From Phoebastria nigripes (taxonomy: Eukaryota > Chordata > Aves > Procellariiformes > Diomedeidae), in contig JAYKAV010001842.1 of the NCBI GenBank assembly GCA_035582835.1, positions 1,160,110 to 1,224,109 on the forward strand: 64,000 nt of DNA, given 5' to 3'. Below the pieces are notes generated by a model, which did not search any database, was not told where the DNA came from, and saw nothing but the letters and a program-made list of their open reading frames with translations. This document shows, piece by piece, positions 12,192 to 25,599 of the stretch; the first letter of the stretch is position 1; every line of letters begins with the position of its first letter. A program made the translations under genes and the position numbers.

Positions 12192-15100
12192 GACTGATAA
12201 TTATTAAGAGCGATCTCCTTGGAGCCTTGACAGGTACAACATTTTCGCTATTTCTGAGACATGGTGAAGAAGTGCTAGGCCAGAGTTGGTTCACATTCAC
12301 CTACTGAATTATTAACAGCAGCTCTTGCAGCACTTAGATGTTTCTTAGACATCCTCCAGCTTCAGTAGATGTTTAGCTAAACCAGAGCAGCAGTGGTATG
12401 TGTTGTTATTGCAAGAATGAGACAGCTTGGTCATTTTGTTTCCCCATTATGCTAGGCATTGAATGAATGCATAGTAAGAGACTACCCTTGGTCGGACGAG
12501 ACAGAGGTGGGAACAGAAACAGAGCCACGGAGAGGTGAAGCAGCTTGGTCAAAGGCAAAGCAATCCAGTGGCAAAGCCAGATTTTAAAAGTCTTCAGAGC
12601 CGCAGCTCAGTTCCATATCCATTAGACAAAACTGAGAGCACATATAAAGCAGGGCCAGGTTGCATGTTTGCAGATTAACTAACCTGGTGGTGGTGAAATA
12701 AAAATCAGATTTTTTTAAAAATCAATATCTAGAGTTAACAGATGAAGTTCCTTATTTCGTACAAGCTAAAGTAGGTCCATCAAATTCACTGGTTTATGGC
12801 AGAATCTCTCCCTTAAACCTTGTGTGTGAGCACAACTCTGCTATAATGAGTATATAAGGAGATCCTGCACCCTGGGGAATGCTTGTTGCTGATGGAGCTA
12901 ATGATCCCTTTTTCAGCTGTTCACTTTTATAGGAGGTGGTGGTGGAAGTATCTTCTTAATCGTGTCTGTGTTTCATACTGTGAGGCTACTCACATGTATA
13001 AAGTTAAATATGGACATAAGTAATTGCAGATTTGGGACATGAGACAATAAGGACCAAATTTTCAGTGGCTAAGCCTAGGCCTCCAAAACTGCATGCCTTA
13101 AATTGGGAGATGCGGTTATGAATGATCACGTTTTCACATGCCCCAGAGCTCTGAAATACACACAAACGTATTTTGCATGCACCAACCTAAGTTCTGAGCA
13201 ATGAAACCCAGACCAAAAATGTATGGATATGGGGGGGAAGTAACTGATCCCTTCTCCGATCCAAATGAGGAATCTCCTATGAAATATCCTGTTTTCCTTG
13301 CACGTAAGGAACATATTTCTAGATCGGTCCTCATGAGATTTCTTAGATGTATCGGCGTGGACAATTCTTACCAACATAATTGGGCAGAGAGGGGAATCAT
13401 TTGCCAAATAATCCAAATGCTACGCCCAGAAGTGTATCAAAAATAGGAGATGCAGAGCTTGTGGATCACAGACCCCAAATACCAAAAGCCCCTCCTCAAA
13501 TCCACAGTTGGCAATCTACTCAATTTACAGAACTCCATGAAGTGAAGCCATTTTATGTTATTTGTGAATTTGACCCAGTGAGTGGGTTGAGCCTCAACAC
13601 GGGGATGATTTGTGAAGATGGAGGAGGCTGTGATGGAGGGGGGAATCCCATGAGACACAGATTCAGTTCCTTCTTTAACTCTGAGCTCCCAATGGGACAT
13701 GAAGTGACATACCTATCTAGCCTATATTTCCTTACCTATAAAAATACCGATCATATTGCCCTTCTTCTGGGGTATGGTGACCCAAAATCCAGTAACGATG
13801 CACTGGTGAGTATATGACATATGTGTTCTCAGATAGATTTTCCAGCTGGTCACATTTCACTGTGACCTTTTAAAACATTTTTCTTGCTGCTACAAAATAC
13901 GAAATGCCTATTACTGAGTGGAATAAACCAGCGAACATCTATTCAGTACTAGCTTGCAAATGAAAAAAAAAACACCNACAACATGCAGAAGAGATACAAG
14001 TGCTCACAGGAGCCTTTAAATATATATTTTTTGGTTAACTGTGATGTTGCCTGTAGCCCTTTATGACACTTTTAAAGCATCAAAGCTCAGATTTGTTATA
14101 TTGAACCTGGAAAGCTTCAAAAAGTTTTTGTAAATTAAAATTAAAAAAAAAAAAAAAAGAAGATACCAAAAGCTATGAAGTGGTATTTTTCAGATGGGAA
14201 TGTGCTTTGATTTCAGTGGTTGCTAATGCAAATAATACTCTCTCCTCCTCCTCCTTCGCCCTGCACCCCCAACAGAGTTTTCAGTGCTGCAGACGGAAGG
14301 TGGGGAAAAACAAATATGACATAAATTGTCTTGGTAAACAAGTAAATAGTGTCACTTAACTCTTCCCCCTATGACTCCTTGCTGGAACTCGGAATTAGTT
14401 TATGGCAGGGCTCTGTCAAAAGGCCCCCCTCCCTGGAAACAGAGGTGAGACCTCAAAAGCCATTGTCTCTTTAGTTAATTAATTAAGGTAATATTGAGTA
14501 GAGCTTTGCTTCTAAGTTCAAGGAACCCAGCTGGGGGCAGCAGCCTCTTGTTTGATGCCATGAATACGAAGGAATGAGCTCCGGGCCCTGCATTAAAATC
14601 CAAAATCATTTAAAACATGCCGGGGAGGAGGGCATGGGGGGAAGGAGCTGGCGGGGGAAGCCCAGTTTATGAAGCTTTACAGCAAGGTCCGGCCTTCTTC
14701 AAACAACTANGGGGGGTCACTTTGCATTTTACACCACCGCCAGCTAAGTGGCGACCAGTTCCTCGGTTCATGACTCTTGTCTTTCAAGCCTAAGACAGGA
14801 GGAGGCTGTTTAAGTTTTGCAGAGCTGATTTCTTTCCCCGCACAGCCTCCTTCAGCTGGGGAATGCTTCTTACCGGTGCCTGGCCCAATCCCTATAAATG
14901 TCGTATTGGTCAATTTTGCTTACATGGGGAATCCTCTCACAGACATGGGATGGGATGACTCATTTGGATAAAGTCGCCCACAAACGTAAGCCTTTGCAGG
15001 CCTAAGCTGGAAATGTGTTTTATTTCCAAGTAGCATCTAGTTGTTTGCTCTGTGAGCTGTTTTGCCTCTAAAGAAAAAAAAAAAAAGAAAAAGCCAAATC

Positions 15101-17649
15101 TCCAGGTCCATATTCAATCTTTGGGTAAAACTCCTGCAGATACCATGGGAATTTTCCTGCATAAAACCACCAGGTTTTGAAGGAAAAAGGCTGTGGATGG
15201 AGCTCTGCTTAGCAGTTTTTACACAAGGTTCCAGTCTTGGCTTTGCTGCTGATACGCCATGTGAACCTGGGCAAGCTGCTTCACTTCGGTTATCCCCCAG
15301 CTCTTTTCTGCACCACAAGCTGGCTCTGGCTGTGCATCTGTACACCGTCTAATGCAACGGCTGCAAATCTCAGTCCCGGCCCATAAAGCAAATAATATTC
15401 ATCCATCCCATCTGCAAAGCAAGGCGTGATGCCCTACCTCGGTCCCTACCCTCATGCCGCAGGCTCCCCGTGCGTAAACACGGATCTATTTCTTTTGCTT
15501 TTCCTATAAAACAAGCTGATGGGTGTGGGATTTAATGCCTGGAGATTGCACGATCTTTGTGGATTTGAACCTCCCTTTTTCCCCTCATCCCCATATGCTG
15601 TGTATTAATCTCTGCCGCTGTGTTAAGTCTAATTTAGTTTGGTATCTTCTCAGGGGAGAGGTTGGCTCTCATCTGTACGTGGCTGCCGAGCGCCCTGCAC
15701 ACCAGTGGCACTGTATAAATAACAGTGATCATAAATAGCTGACAACACCTGCTGGTTTTGAATCGGCAACAAGTGATAATCCTGCGAGCAGCTAAATGGG
15801 ACTTTGGGATTGCGGGTATTGGCCTGGTTAACTGGCTCCTTGGTTTGATTATGTGTTTGTGTTTTCCCATTTCTTTTTTGCCTTTGAAATGCCTCAGGGA
15901 GCCACTATGTGAACAGGAATGACCCAAAATCTGTTGGTCTTTCATCACGTTAGCTCCTCATCTGTTTCTTTTTTTCCTCTCCCCGGCCCCATTTGCGATG
16001 CTTTCAGGCAAATGTACCTTATGGAAACCCCAAAGGGAAATAATAAAAATATTCCAGCACTTGAGGGGCTGCAAAGGGTCCCCTGTCCTGCAAAAACCTG
16101 GGCCCATCAGTAGGTCCATTTACTCATATCAATAAAATCAAACGTGGATGCGTTTGCTTGAAGGGTCAGAGGCCTGATTAATTCTAGCATGGGACCAAAT
16201 TGCGATGCTTCTCTGAAAATAAGCCCTACAAACAGGGCTTGGGATTGGGCTCATGCATCGGTTTATTCTGGAGCTGGTCTGAGGCAGTAAGATGCTGTCA
16301 CTGTGTGCATGCTTACGTACCGTCCCTTTGTGAAAAGCATCACCGCCACTAAACCGCAGCTGAAGATGGGGATGCTCGTCTGATGCTAAAGTCCTCCATG
16401 GGTTTGCGAAGAGTTAAACAGCAGGACTGCCACCAAAACTGCACATTGGGTTCCTACAGTTCCCTGCAAACTTTGCCCTAGCTAGTTAAGCAGGTATTTC
16501 CCTAATTGGGAAACACTTCTGCTTTGGTGGTTATTTTTTCTCTTTTGCTCAGTGTTTCTTCTCCTCCCTGTTGCTGTTTTGTTGTTTGTTTTTTTTTTTT
16601 CTTTTTAAATAGATTGGTTTTGCCCTTGTGGCTCCGTCTCCATTCAGGTCACCTCTCCAGGAGCACGTCTCCTTTGGAAAGCACTAAGTACAGGTTAGGA
16701 GGGTCATAAGTCGCATAACCCCCTTGAGGGAAGTTTGGTTTTAGCCAGCCATGAAATAGCAACTCTTCCGCTGCAGAGGGGAAGGTGAGGCTGGGGAAAG
16801 GGGGGTAATTTTATTATTATTATCATCGCTTGACCTCCCAACCCAGCGCTCGGAGCTGTCTCTCGTTAAGGAGTGTGCAAACAGGCTCTGCAAGCACCAA
16901 AGACCCGCTAGACCAATCCATCACGCGAGTTATCAGCCCCCAAAACACCCTTGCAGCTGCTGCGGCAGCCGGGCTGAGATGCTCCCACCTCAGAGGGATC
17001 CCCTCAATGTGACAATGGGGATGGAGGGGACCCACAAACACCCAGGGCTGGGATGTGAAGGCGAGGACTGAGGTGTTTGGGTGGGCTGGAAAATCTCTGC
17101 ACTCAGGTTTACACCCTGCCTGGGCTATTTGTTGCAGTCTGCGCCTCTAGAAGTTACTTTGAGGTCCAAAGCAATGAAAAACTCACTCTTTCCCTATTTT
17201 TTTTCCACCATCCAAGCAACAAAATACCCCGAGTTCATAAAGCTAAAACACAGTCAACTGCAAACACACATTAATACCCCCTCTCCCCTTCCAAGGCTTT
17301 TAAAAACTTTTCTGAATTAACCTTAGCGAAGGTAGAAAATGTCTGAAAGACACGAAGCGGGGAACCGGGCGCTTGTACAGCTCATTGTGATTTTATGGGA
17401 GAAACCAAAGCCGCTTGGTATTACCCAAATTTACCCAAACGCTGCTTGACCCTGTCCTCTTCGGCTGCGGCACTGAGTCTGGAGGCGAGAGCGGTTGGTG
17501 AAAGCGAGGGGACCCGCAGCAGCAGATTTGGGCATGAATTTTGGGACTTTTCTGGGCACACATTAGCCAGGTTTGCCATCCCCTGCCCCTTTCTGTGGGA
17601 TGCTCGGGGCATTTCTCCCCACCACCGCGTCCTGACAGCGCAAGGCCGA

Positions 17650-18300
17650 TATCCCAGGGAAAGGGAAAAAAAAAAAATAAAATAAATCCATCAAAGCCTA
17701 TTAGTTAAATTGCTCTGTGCAAACCTAATTGACCACGAGGGATCTCCTAGACAAGCAGGCCGTAAATCGCGATTTTAACAGCGGCAGGGGGAAGGAAAGA
17801 GGAGGGGGGGAAAGAGAGAGAGGGAAGAAAGTTTGCGATTGCTGGGGATCATTTTAGGCGACTGCCTGGCTGGAGGCTGCGGAGAAAGGAGGGCTGATCT
17901 GCAGCATATGGTGCAAAGAGCCAGTGCTGGGGGTGGAAGAATAAAAACCCCGAAGGCCGCAGATCCTAAGGAGCTATTTATTCCTCCCCCTGCAGATGTA
18001 CATTAATGCAGGAGGAGTAGGGGGAGCAGATCTTTGGGTTGGAGAAAGAGAAACAGCGCTCCTTCCTTTTAACATGCTGTTGTCTGGCTTGATCTTGTCA
18101 CTCCAAAGGGACCCATTCAGAGGTATTCATGCATCTGCCTCAGGGGGACAATGGGACCTTAGTTTATAAACTGTCTGTCCAGTTGCCTGCGGCCTTTAGT
18201 CCTTTTGTTTTCGCTTCTCTTAATAAACTTTTTGGGGGAGTTCATCAATACGCTTGAATAGCTGATGTTCTCATTCTCAGAGAGGGGAATAACAGAAGGT
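17650..18300. promoter_or_regulatory. Candidate conserved non-coding element block in intron 4
   Basis: Repeat-poor sequence rich in homeodomain and TCF-like words, such as ATCAAAG near 17691 and CTAATTGACCAC near 17726, flanked by homopolymers and then a CpG island. The texture resembles developmental enhancers in PAX introns, but conservation cannot be measured here. This is inference only. Confidence 0.25.
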
Positions 18301-18308
18301 CTCGAAGG

Positions 18309-18330
18309 TTTTTTTTTTTTTTTTTTTTTT
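18309..18330. repeat. Poly(T) run followed by G-rich motif
   Basis: Twenty-two Ts, then AATGGGGGTGGGGGTGGG (18331-18348). The G-runs could form a G-quadruplex if a fourth run is recruited. Confidence 0.8.
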
Positions 18331-18739
18331 AATGGGGGTGGGGGTGGGTTTTTTTCCCCTTAAAGGGGAACCGAGGCTTGAAAAGCATCAGAATAAACCC
18401 TTTAAAAAAAAAATCTGAATCAACCCCAAACAAAACCTCTATTCAAAAGAGACGGAGAAATGCGCAACATTTAATTGCCCCCCCCCCCCAAAGCAATTTT
18501 CGTCCTGCCGACAGAATTAAGACGATCTCCGACTAATTTTACAGCTCTCAAAATATTTTGGGTAGGGGGATTGGGAAGGAATTTTGGAGACCAGGCTCAT
18601 TTCCAGGGGATTTAGGGCTGAAAGCTGGCTCTAACCTTTCCCCCTCCGTTCCCCCCCATTCCCCCTTCCCCCGGCAATTGCAGAAATCACAGCCTAGCAG
18701 ATATATTTCCCCCACACACTCTCAAATCACAGGCAATGT

Positions 18740-19530
18740 CCCCAAACCGAAGTCGCTCGCCCGACCCGGCCCCTCCGGCAGCCCGCGGTGCCCTCCCCTT
18801 CCCCGGCGCCTCCTTTGTAGCCGAGCCCGGAGGCGGGGGGGTGCGGAGATGCCCCTATTTCTAAGGCACAGCCCCCTCCCCGTGCCGACTCCCTCTCTCC
18901 TCCCTTGATTTCTCTTTTAAGGCGTTTATTTTCCTGGCAGCCCCTTTCTCCCGCCCCGCAAAGCCGAGGGAGCCCGGCTGCAGCCCGGCGCGGCGGCGAT
19001 GCTCGGCTGCCCCCTCCCCACCTCTCCTTCCCGAGGCAGCCCCCCACCAACCGCTCTCCCCAGTGACTCCAGTTCAGCGTTTTAAGGCCCTAATGAGTGT
19101 TGACAAGTTTAATGAGTTTGTTTTAAAGAGGAAAAAACTGGTCAAGTCGAGATTTCCGAGTCAAATCCATTAGGAGATCCCATTCAAACCCCTCCTGACA
19201 GCTCAGCCGCTCTCACACTTCACCAGCCAGCGCAGGGCCGGGCTGCTGTGTGAACCCGATCCCCCTGCCCCTCAGCGGGACCCCCCGCCCGGGATGCGGC
19301 GAGCCGGGGGTGCCATTGCCCGGCGAGAGCAGCCCGGCCCCGGCACCTCTTGCAGGGACGGACCCCCCGGTTTGCCCGAGATCGGGCCCCCCGGGGAGGG
19401 GGCGAGCCTCGGGCTGTCCCCTGAAGAGGATGGAGGGGGCTCATGCCCTAAACCCCCTAAACGCGCCCTACGGGGCAAGGACCGAAAGCACCCGGCGGCC
19501 AAACGGGACCATCCAGCCACGCAATAACCT
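18740..19530. other. CpG-rich block (intronic CpG island candidate 1)
   Basis: Dense CG dinucleotides and high G+C in two clusters (18740-19060 and 19230-19520), separated by an AT-richer stretch at 19075-19200. No gene is recognisable. Long open frames here are explained by base composition. Confidence 0.6.
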
Positions 19531-22400
19531 CGAATTTCTATAGAAAATTTCATTAAACGCCCCGCTATCCCCCCCCCGCTTCCCCCCCCTCCTCTTTCTG
19601 TCTCCCCCCAACCTTCATATAAGCAAACAGCCCTGTGAAGCCGAGGTGGAGGTCACGTTAAGTCATGCAGTCTGACTTGGTGAACTTTGAGCTGGGTGAT
19701 TAGGAGGGGGGTTCTCCTTTTTCAATTTCTCCACTTCCTAGGTCTCTCCATTGTTCCAATTCCAAACAGCTGCTGGTGCTAATCTTTCGGTTATTTGCAA
19801 TCAGGAGGAAGAAATACCCACACCCTAGAGTGCTCCGATATTAGCCCTGCCAGCGGAGTAGAGAGACCACTGGAAGCTGGGGAGACGGAGGAAAACAAAA
19901 CAGACCCAAGTTATTGAACTCAGTTTGACTCTGAGCCTTTCAGGTACCTCTCAATCCCAAATCCGCGCCGGCAGAAAGCCATGGAAATCAGGCTTACAGG
20001 TACCACCACATCACTTAAGGCCAGACCTGATTTTTTTCCGAAGGTTAAACTCCTCTATCCACTCAAAATCTGGCCAGGGCTGGAGGGGAGGGGGGGAAAT
20101 ACCAACCGAGGGCGAGCTGGGAGGAAAAGAAACGACCACAAAAGCCCAGTTGGAGGCAAACCTGGAGAGCTACGCCCAGGAGGGTTTTGCTCGAGCTGGC
20201 TCTGAAGGATTCTTTTTTTTAAGCTATTATTAAGAAGGGATGGAGAAACTAAAAGGTTGAAGGAACCTGCAGTTTCCCTTGTGCAAAAGAAATCGTCCTA
20301 CTTCCATACGTGGAGGTGGTGATACACGGGAGTGCTCTGCCCCACACGGGTGGGCAGGAGATCCCCTTCTAATTAATTTATTCCCCTAATAAATAGGGCG
20401 ATGGGTGCCGGGTAATGATGTGTGCCGGGTAATGATGGGTGCCTACCTTGAGGCATCCCAAAGGGAGAAGGGAATCGCCCCTCGTTTCCCAGGCAGCAGA
20501 AACAGCACCAACAACTCAAACCTTTGCCAAGAGCCTTAAAAACCGGGCTCCTAAAATTGCTGGGGTGGTCCCACACGTGTCCAGGCCGGGAATAAACCGC
20601 CGTTTTCTCGGGGGTTTATTAATATGCTGCCCTGGCTCTGCCGGGGGGGAGCCCATTAGGCCTTGATAGTCTTACATAGCCCCTGCCTGGCCCGCAGCCC
20701 TCTCACCAGCAACGCGGAGCATTTATTGGTTTACTTAGGTGTTAATCCCTTAACAATCAAGTTGTCTGACCATGGAGCCCCGTCTCTATTCTTGTTTACA
20801 TCTAATTACGGGGCTGAAATGCCACTTCCCTTCCCAACCCTCCCCCCCCCCAAGCCTTCAAACCAACTTTCATTTCACCCCCTTTAAGCAGGTAAAGCCC
20901 CTTCTCCCGGGGAAGCAGTTGAAGATAATTACAGCGGCGGTGGCTCGGTAGCATCTCGGCCGGCTCTGCCGGGAGCAGATGGCTGGGAAAAAGGAGGCTG
21001 GCTGAGAGAGAAAGGGGTCTGGGCACCAAAAAACCTGTCGTCCCCCCCCCGTAGCACAGCCCACCTTGGGAGATGGCGTGGCCCTTCTCTCCTGCATCCA
21101 CCCTCCCGCACCCCGGCGGAGACCCACCCCCCCGCCCCCGGAGGGGCTCCGGTCCCCAAGATCAGCAGATGAAAGGAAGAGCTCTCCCATCCCGGTGTCA
21201 CAAGCATCTCAGAGCTTCCCTTAATTCAATTAAACCCCGTAACTCCAGGAAACCAGCGGAGATCCACCCAAGCAAGCCAGTAGCCGGGACTAACAAAGGA
21301 CCTTTCTTTCCAGAGGGTGTAGGGACCCCGCCGGCCCATGTGTCATCCATACCCGGCGATTCCTGCCTCTGCGGGGTTAACGACTCAGACACCACTGCGA
21401 GCTCTGGGACTGCAACTTGGCTTAGATAGCGTCTCAGCCCTGGGGCAATTCCTCTAAATCAATTTTCAAAACAATCAGTTTAGGGGCTTTTAATTAAGCT
21501 TTAAACCAGTGGTTAAAAATAGCNGTTTACTTCTTTGGGATGCAAACTAGGCTAGCGTAAAAATAAATCAGAAAGACGGGCCCGCTGCCTTTTGGGATTC
21601 AGGGAGACGTAGATTATATACGTCCCAAGATTACGAGGATTTTTTTCTTTCTTCTAATACTTATTCCCTCTCACAGCAGCTGCTCTTTCCCTGCCAGACA
21701 GTGAACTGTCCGTAGGACCGCAAAGCCGGGGGATGCCGTGCAGCTTTCCCAAAGCAAAGCAAAATTTCGGCGAGAAAACCTCGCCACCCCGGTCCTGGGT
21801 CAGGATCCCCCCGCGAACAGCAGGTTCACCGCCTTTTTCTATATATCACGAAGGGGAAAAAAATAAAATAAAATAAACTCTCCGGCTGGGTTTATTGCAA
21901 AGAGGAAAAGCCCAGCCAGACCCTCAGCCCGGAGATGGGGGGGCTGCAAACCCAGCCTGCTCTTCCTTTCGCACTCCGCAAAGATGAATTTCGCTTAAGA
22001 GATGAATTTAGGCTCCTTTTGTGTCTTTGTAGTTTAAATCGGATCCTCCGGGTTCTTCCCACCTCCCCGCCACCCTCTTCCTTTGTTTAATACTTTTGTG
22101 ATTACAGCAAAAGGGATGCTCGCAGGGCCCAGCCCGAAACACACGCTCCACACCTTTAAATCCCTTAAGCTGGAGCAGGTTTTTGGCTCCCCAGCCTCGG
22201 CCGGGAAGCAGATGCTTAAACGCAGCTCTTGCACCAAAAGCAGCTCTTTAAAGGGACCACTGCGTTAGGTTGATTAAAGAGTAATTAAGGGCGGTGGGAC
22301 TCCTTTGGTACCGCTTCTAGGACTCTCCGTACCCGGAGGATTTCTCCCTAGGTGACCCAGATAAATTACAGATAGGGCTGAAATAACTTTTGTCCACGGC
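19530..22400 (-). other. PAX7 intron 4 stretch between CpG-rich blocks: no gene seen
   Basis: Mixed composition with C-runs and AT-rich islands. 20680-20830 and 21440-21560 are rich in homeodomain-core words (ATTAAT, TAATTA, TTTAATTAAGCTTTAA) and could be regulatory. No coding exon is supported. Confidence 0.55.
20401..20443. repeat. 17-bp tandem repeat, 2.5 copies
   Basis: ATGGGTGCCGGGTAATG is followed by ATGTGTGCCGGGTAATG and then ATGGGTGCC. There is one mismatch between full units. Confidence 0.9.
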
Positions 22401-23250
22401 GGGCCGGGATGAGCCTGGACCGCAAATCCCTGCTCAGCAGTGGCTAATGAGGCAGTCATGCAAAACGCAGCCAGTTAAACCTGAAAAGCAGCGGCGTGGG
22501 GTGACTTCTCCTCCCTGCCAGACCCGCGGGGGCTTCGCAGGCAGGTTTCCCCCCTCTCCATCCTTCGCAGCCCCTAATTCACAGCCCTTCTTGCGGGGCC
22601 GAGCCCGGGGAGCAAGCGTGGCTCCTTGGCCAAACGCGCAGCCGAGACCTTGACCCAGTTTATCCCCAGTTTGGTGAGAAAACCGGGGTCAGGCCGCCGG
22701 GCTTTTGCCCCGTCTCCGTGCTGCAGCAGCGAGGGGGGGGATTTCCCCATGCCCTGTGCCCCCCAAACTTTGGGGGGAGACTATCTTGGGAGTACCACCA
22801 GCTTGGGGAGAGATGCTGNGACCAGCCCGGGGAGGATGCGCAGGTCGGCGGGGTGGGGACCCCCGCACCATCCCGGCCGTGTCCCCAGGAAGCGGGGCTT
22901 GGGTTTTTCCTCCTTTTTTCCCCTTTTTTCCCCTCTGTCAGCGGGAGGAAAGACCCAAATTCCCCGTGGGGAAGGTAGAGAAGAGCTTTAAAAAAATAAA
23001 TCTCACCACGAGGGAAGACACACGGGGAAAAAAAATAACAGGGGGTCGGAGAGCGAGCGGGAGCTTTCCCCGATCAACCTGCTCTTGGGTGGGGAGGGAG
23101 AAAAACCTTTCCACAGTTGGAGTAATTCCCCCCAAAACTCTCTCCTTCCCATTCCGCTCTACTTTCAAGGACTTTCTGCTGCTGCTTTTCCTCCGCTCCT
23201 TCCCTGAGCATCCCCCCTCCTCCCGCAAGCGCCTTCCCCCCCTTTAGATC
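22400..23250. other. CpG-rich block (intronic CpG island candidate 2)
   Basis: High G+C with frequent CG, densest at about 22490-22880. Contains a single N at 22819. Overlapping open frames in several frames are composition artefacts. Confidence 0.55.
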
Positions 23251-24280
23251 TCAGCGTGTTTGCTCTTGACTTCATCCACTAAGTCAATAGTTTGGAGATG
23301 CCCTCATCCTCAGAGGCCCGAGCCCCCGTGTCCCCTCCCTGTTTTCTCCTGCGGATAATGGCAGCCTTTTGTCGTGTAATCAAGCTCCCGAGGGGTTGGG
23401 AGACAGATATAGATTCTTGGCATTTGTCGGTGAAAATGAAAGCTGGATTAGGCAGAGGCGGCTGCACACTCCATGGTAAAGGACAACAACTATTCCCCCA
23501 TTGAAAGTCCCATTCTGGTTTGGTTATTTTATCTTTAAAAGTTGTTTGTATTTCTAAAGTGGCTATTGATGCACTTAGAAAGTGTAGCAAGCTGTAAAGC
23601 CTCGCTTCAAATGAAAGGCGGACAAAAAAAAGAGGAGGTTAAGGAGAGAAAACAGAGTGAGAAAAAAATACCGTCAGAAAAGGAGGGGGAAGAGAGAAGG
23701 GGGGGTGGCAAAAGAGTTAAAAAGATCAAATTCAACCTGGGTAAAGTTTAAAATCGGAGAGAAAAGTCACGAAGTCACAGCAGCACAGGGAGAGGAGCGA
23801 GGGCGCGGGGGTTTCGGCTCCGTTTTTTCTCTTCCCTGCCCGTTTGCCTGCCTCGTAGGGAAAAAATAATTACAATATTTAGGTTTCCCTCCTGCCCATT
23901 GAGCTGACGGGGGTGGGGTTGACGGGGATATTTTTTTCTCCGCGGGGGACACTTGACTCTTTGCAACTGAACTCTAAACCCAACCAGCTTTCTGCTCTGC
24001 GCTGGAGTTATTTTATTCTTTACCAATTGATCACAACCACCACCCTATTTCTCTCCTTGACAGAGATTTGCTGAGACGCTCTTGCCAAGCAGAAATGGGG
24101 AAGATTGTCCATCTCTGCACTATTAACCTTTGAGCATTTTCCCTTGAGAAGCACGGAGATTTTAACATCATATATATATAAAATTTTCCCCCAAACATCA
24201 CTTGGATTTAACCATCTTGGATCCCCTCGTCCTTTAGATGAGTCTTAATCTGGGGCTGTATGGTCTCTCCCTCTTTATAG

Positions 24281-24296
24281 ACACACACACACACAC
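24281..24296. repeat. (AC)8 microsatellite
   Basis: Eight AC units followed directly by a C-run. Confidence 0.9.
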
Positions 24297-24545
24297 CCCC
24301 CCCAGTGAATAGGGGGTGGCAAGAACTGGGTTATTTTGTTTGTTTAAAAAAAAAACATTTGTTAAAGCCCCCAAACTTTTCTCCTCCTTTTGCCGGAGTT
24401 TCAGGAATGGAAATTGCAGCTTACCCGCTGCGAGCATATTCAGCCACACGCACAAGGGAGGGTTTGTGGCTGGAAGGAGATTAAGGGGAAAACTCCAGGA
24501 AAAAGAAACAGAGCAACAAGGTACAAACCAAATATTCACATTCTC

Positions 24546-24749
<204 letters not shown>

Positions 24750-25599
24750 CTTCAAATAGCTCAATTTGCTGCTATTTAGCATCAAACAGGCATCTTGTCG
24801 AGAAGGGGGGGGGAGGAGAATTTTAAAAGAATTAAGTTACTGCGCAGAAATAACGAATCCCTCTGGAAAACGCCAGCTTTTTACTAAATACGCGCGTCTA
24901 TACGCGGGCATATATATAGTCCTTTAAAATCACCAGCAGCTCCGGCTATCTGCCCTCTCTTGGATAATTTACACCATACAAAGGTTGGGGGCTATTAATC
25001 CCGTCCCCCCCAGCCCCCATTCCTATTCATGTCAGTGTTTCTTTCTTTTTCCGAGCAATCAAATGTGCCGGAGACAATTGTAGCGAATTTAAACATGACT
25101 GTCTCCTGAATATCCCTCGACATCGAAGTGTCCTTTGTACCTTCACCCTCTCCTTTTAAAGACGTTTATATATTTAAAAATGCAAAATAATGCAGCCAGT
25201 GGATCTTTATTAAAGCGTAAGACGAGGCTCTGGTTGGATTGATTTTTCACAAGAAAAAGAACTAATAATCTTTACGAAGTTGTTTAACAGTGGGAAGTTT
25301 CACGGACGATGTAAGGACCCTTCTTCTAACTTTAAGAAAATCACCCGAGTATTTTTAACTCCACTTGGAAGGGAGTTGCTCAAAAGCAGCTTCTCGTTGA
25401 GCAATCCTGTCGAGTCAACTTTCCTCCGTCTCCTTTAATTCCCAATAAAAATGCAAATCAATTCGTCCCCATAATGGGAATGAAAAAAAAAAAAAAAATT
25501 ACAGAATTGCGGTCGCTCTGGACTTTCCCCTCCACTCCAGATTTGGATGCAAATGGAAATGGCAGGAATGGAATGGAAATTCCCTTCGAAAACAGCAAA

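Larger units (their letters stand above)
6540..17400 (-). other. PAX7 intron 4, middle part: no gene seen
   Basis: Mostly unremarkable non-coding sequence. It opens with a GC-richer patch (6540-7150) that has two CCAAT boxes in opposite orientation around a GC box (see findings). It also contains a P3-type homeodomain palindrome (9912-9922), a 27-bp palindrome (12165-12191), a TTAATTAATTAA patch at about 14475-14487 and an (ATT)n run near 16811-16824. I find no supported coding exon on either strand. Confidence 0.6.
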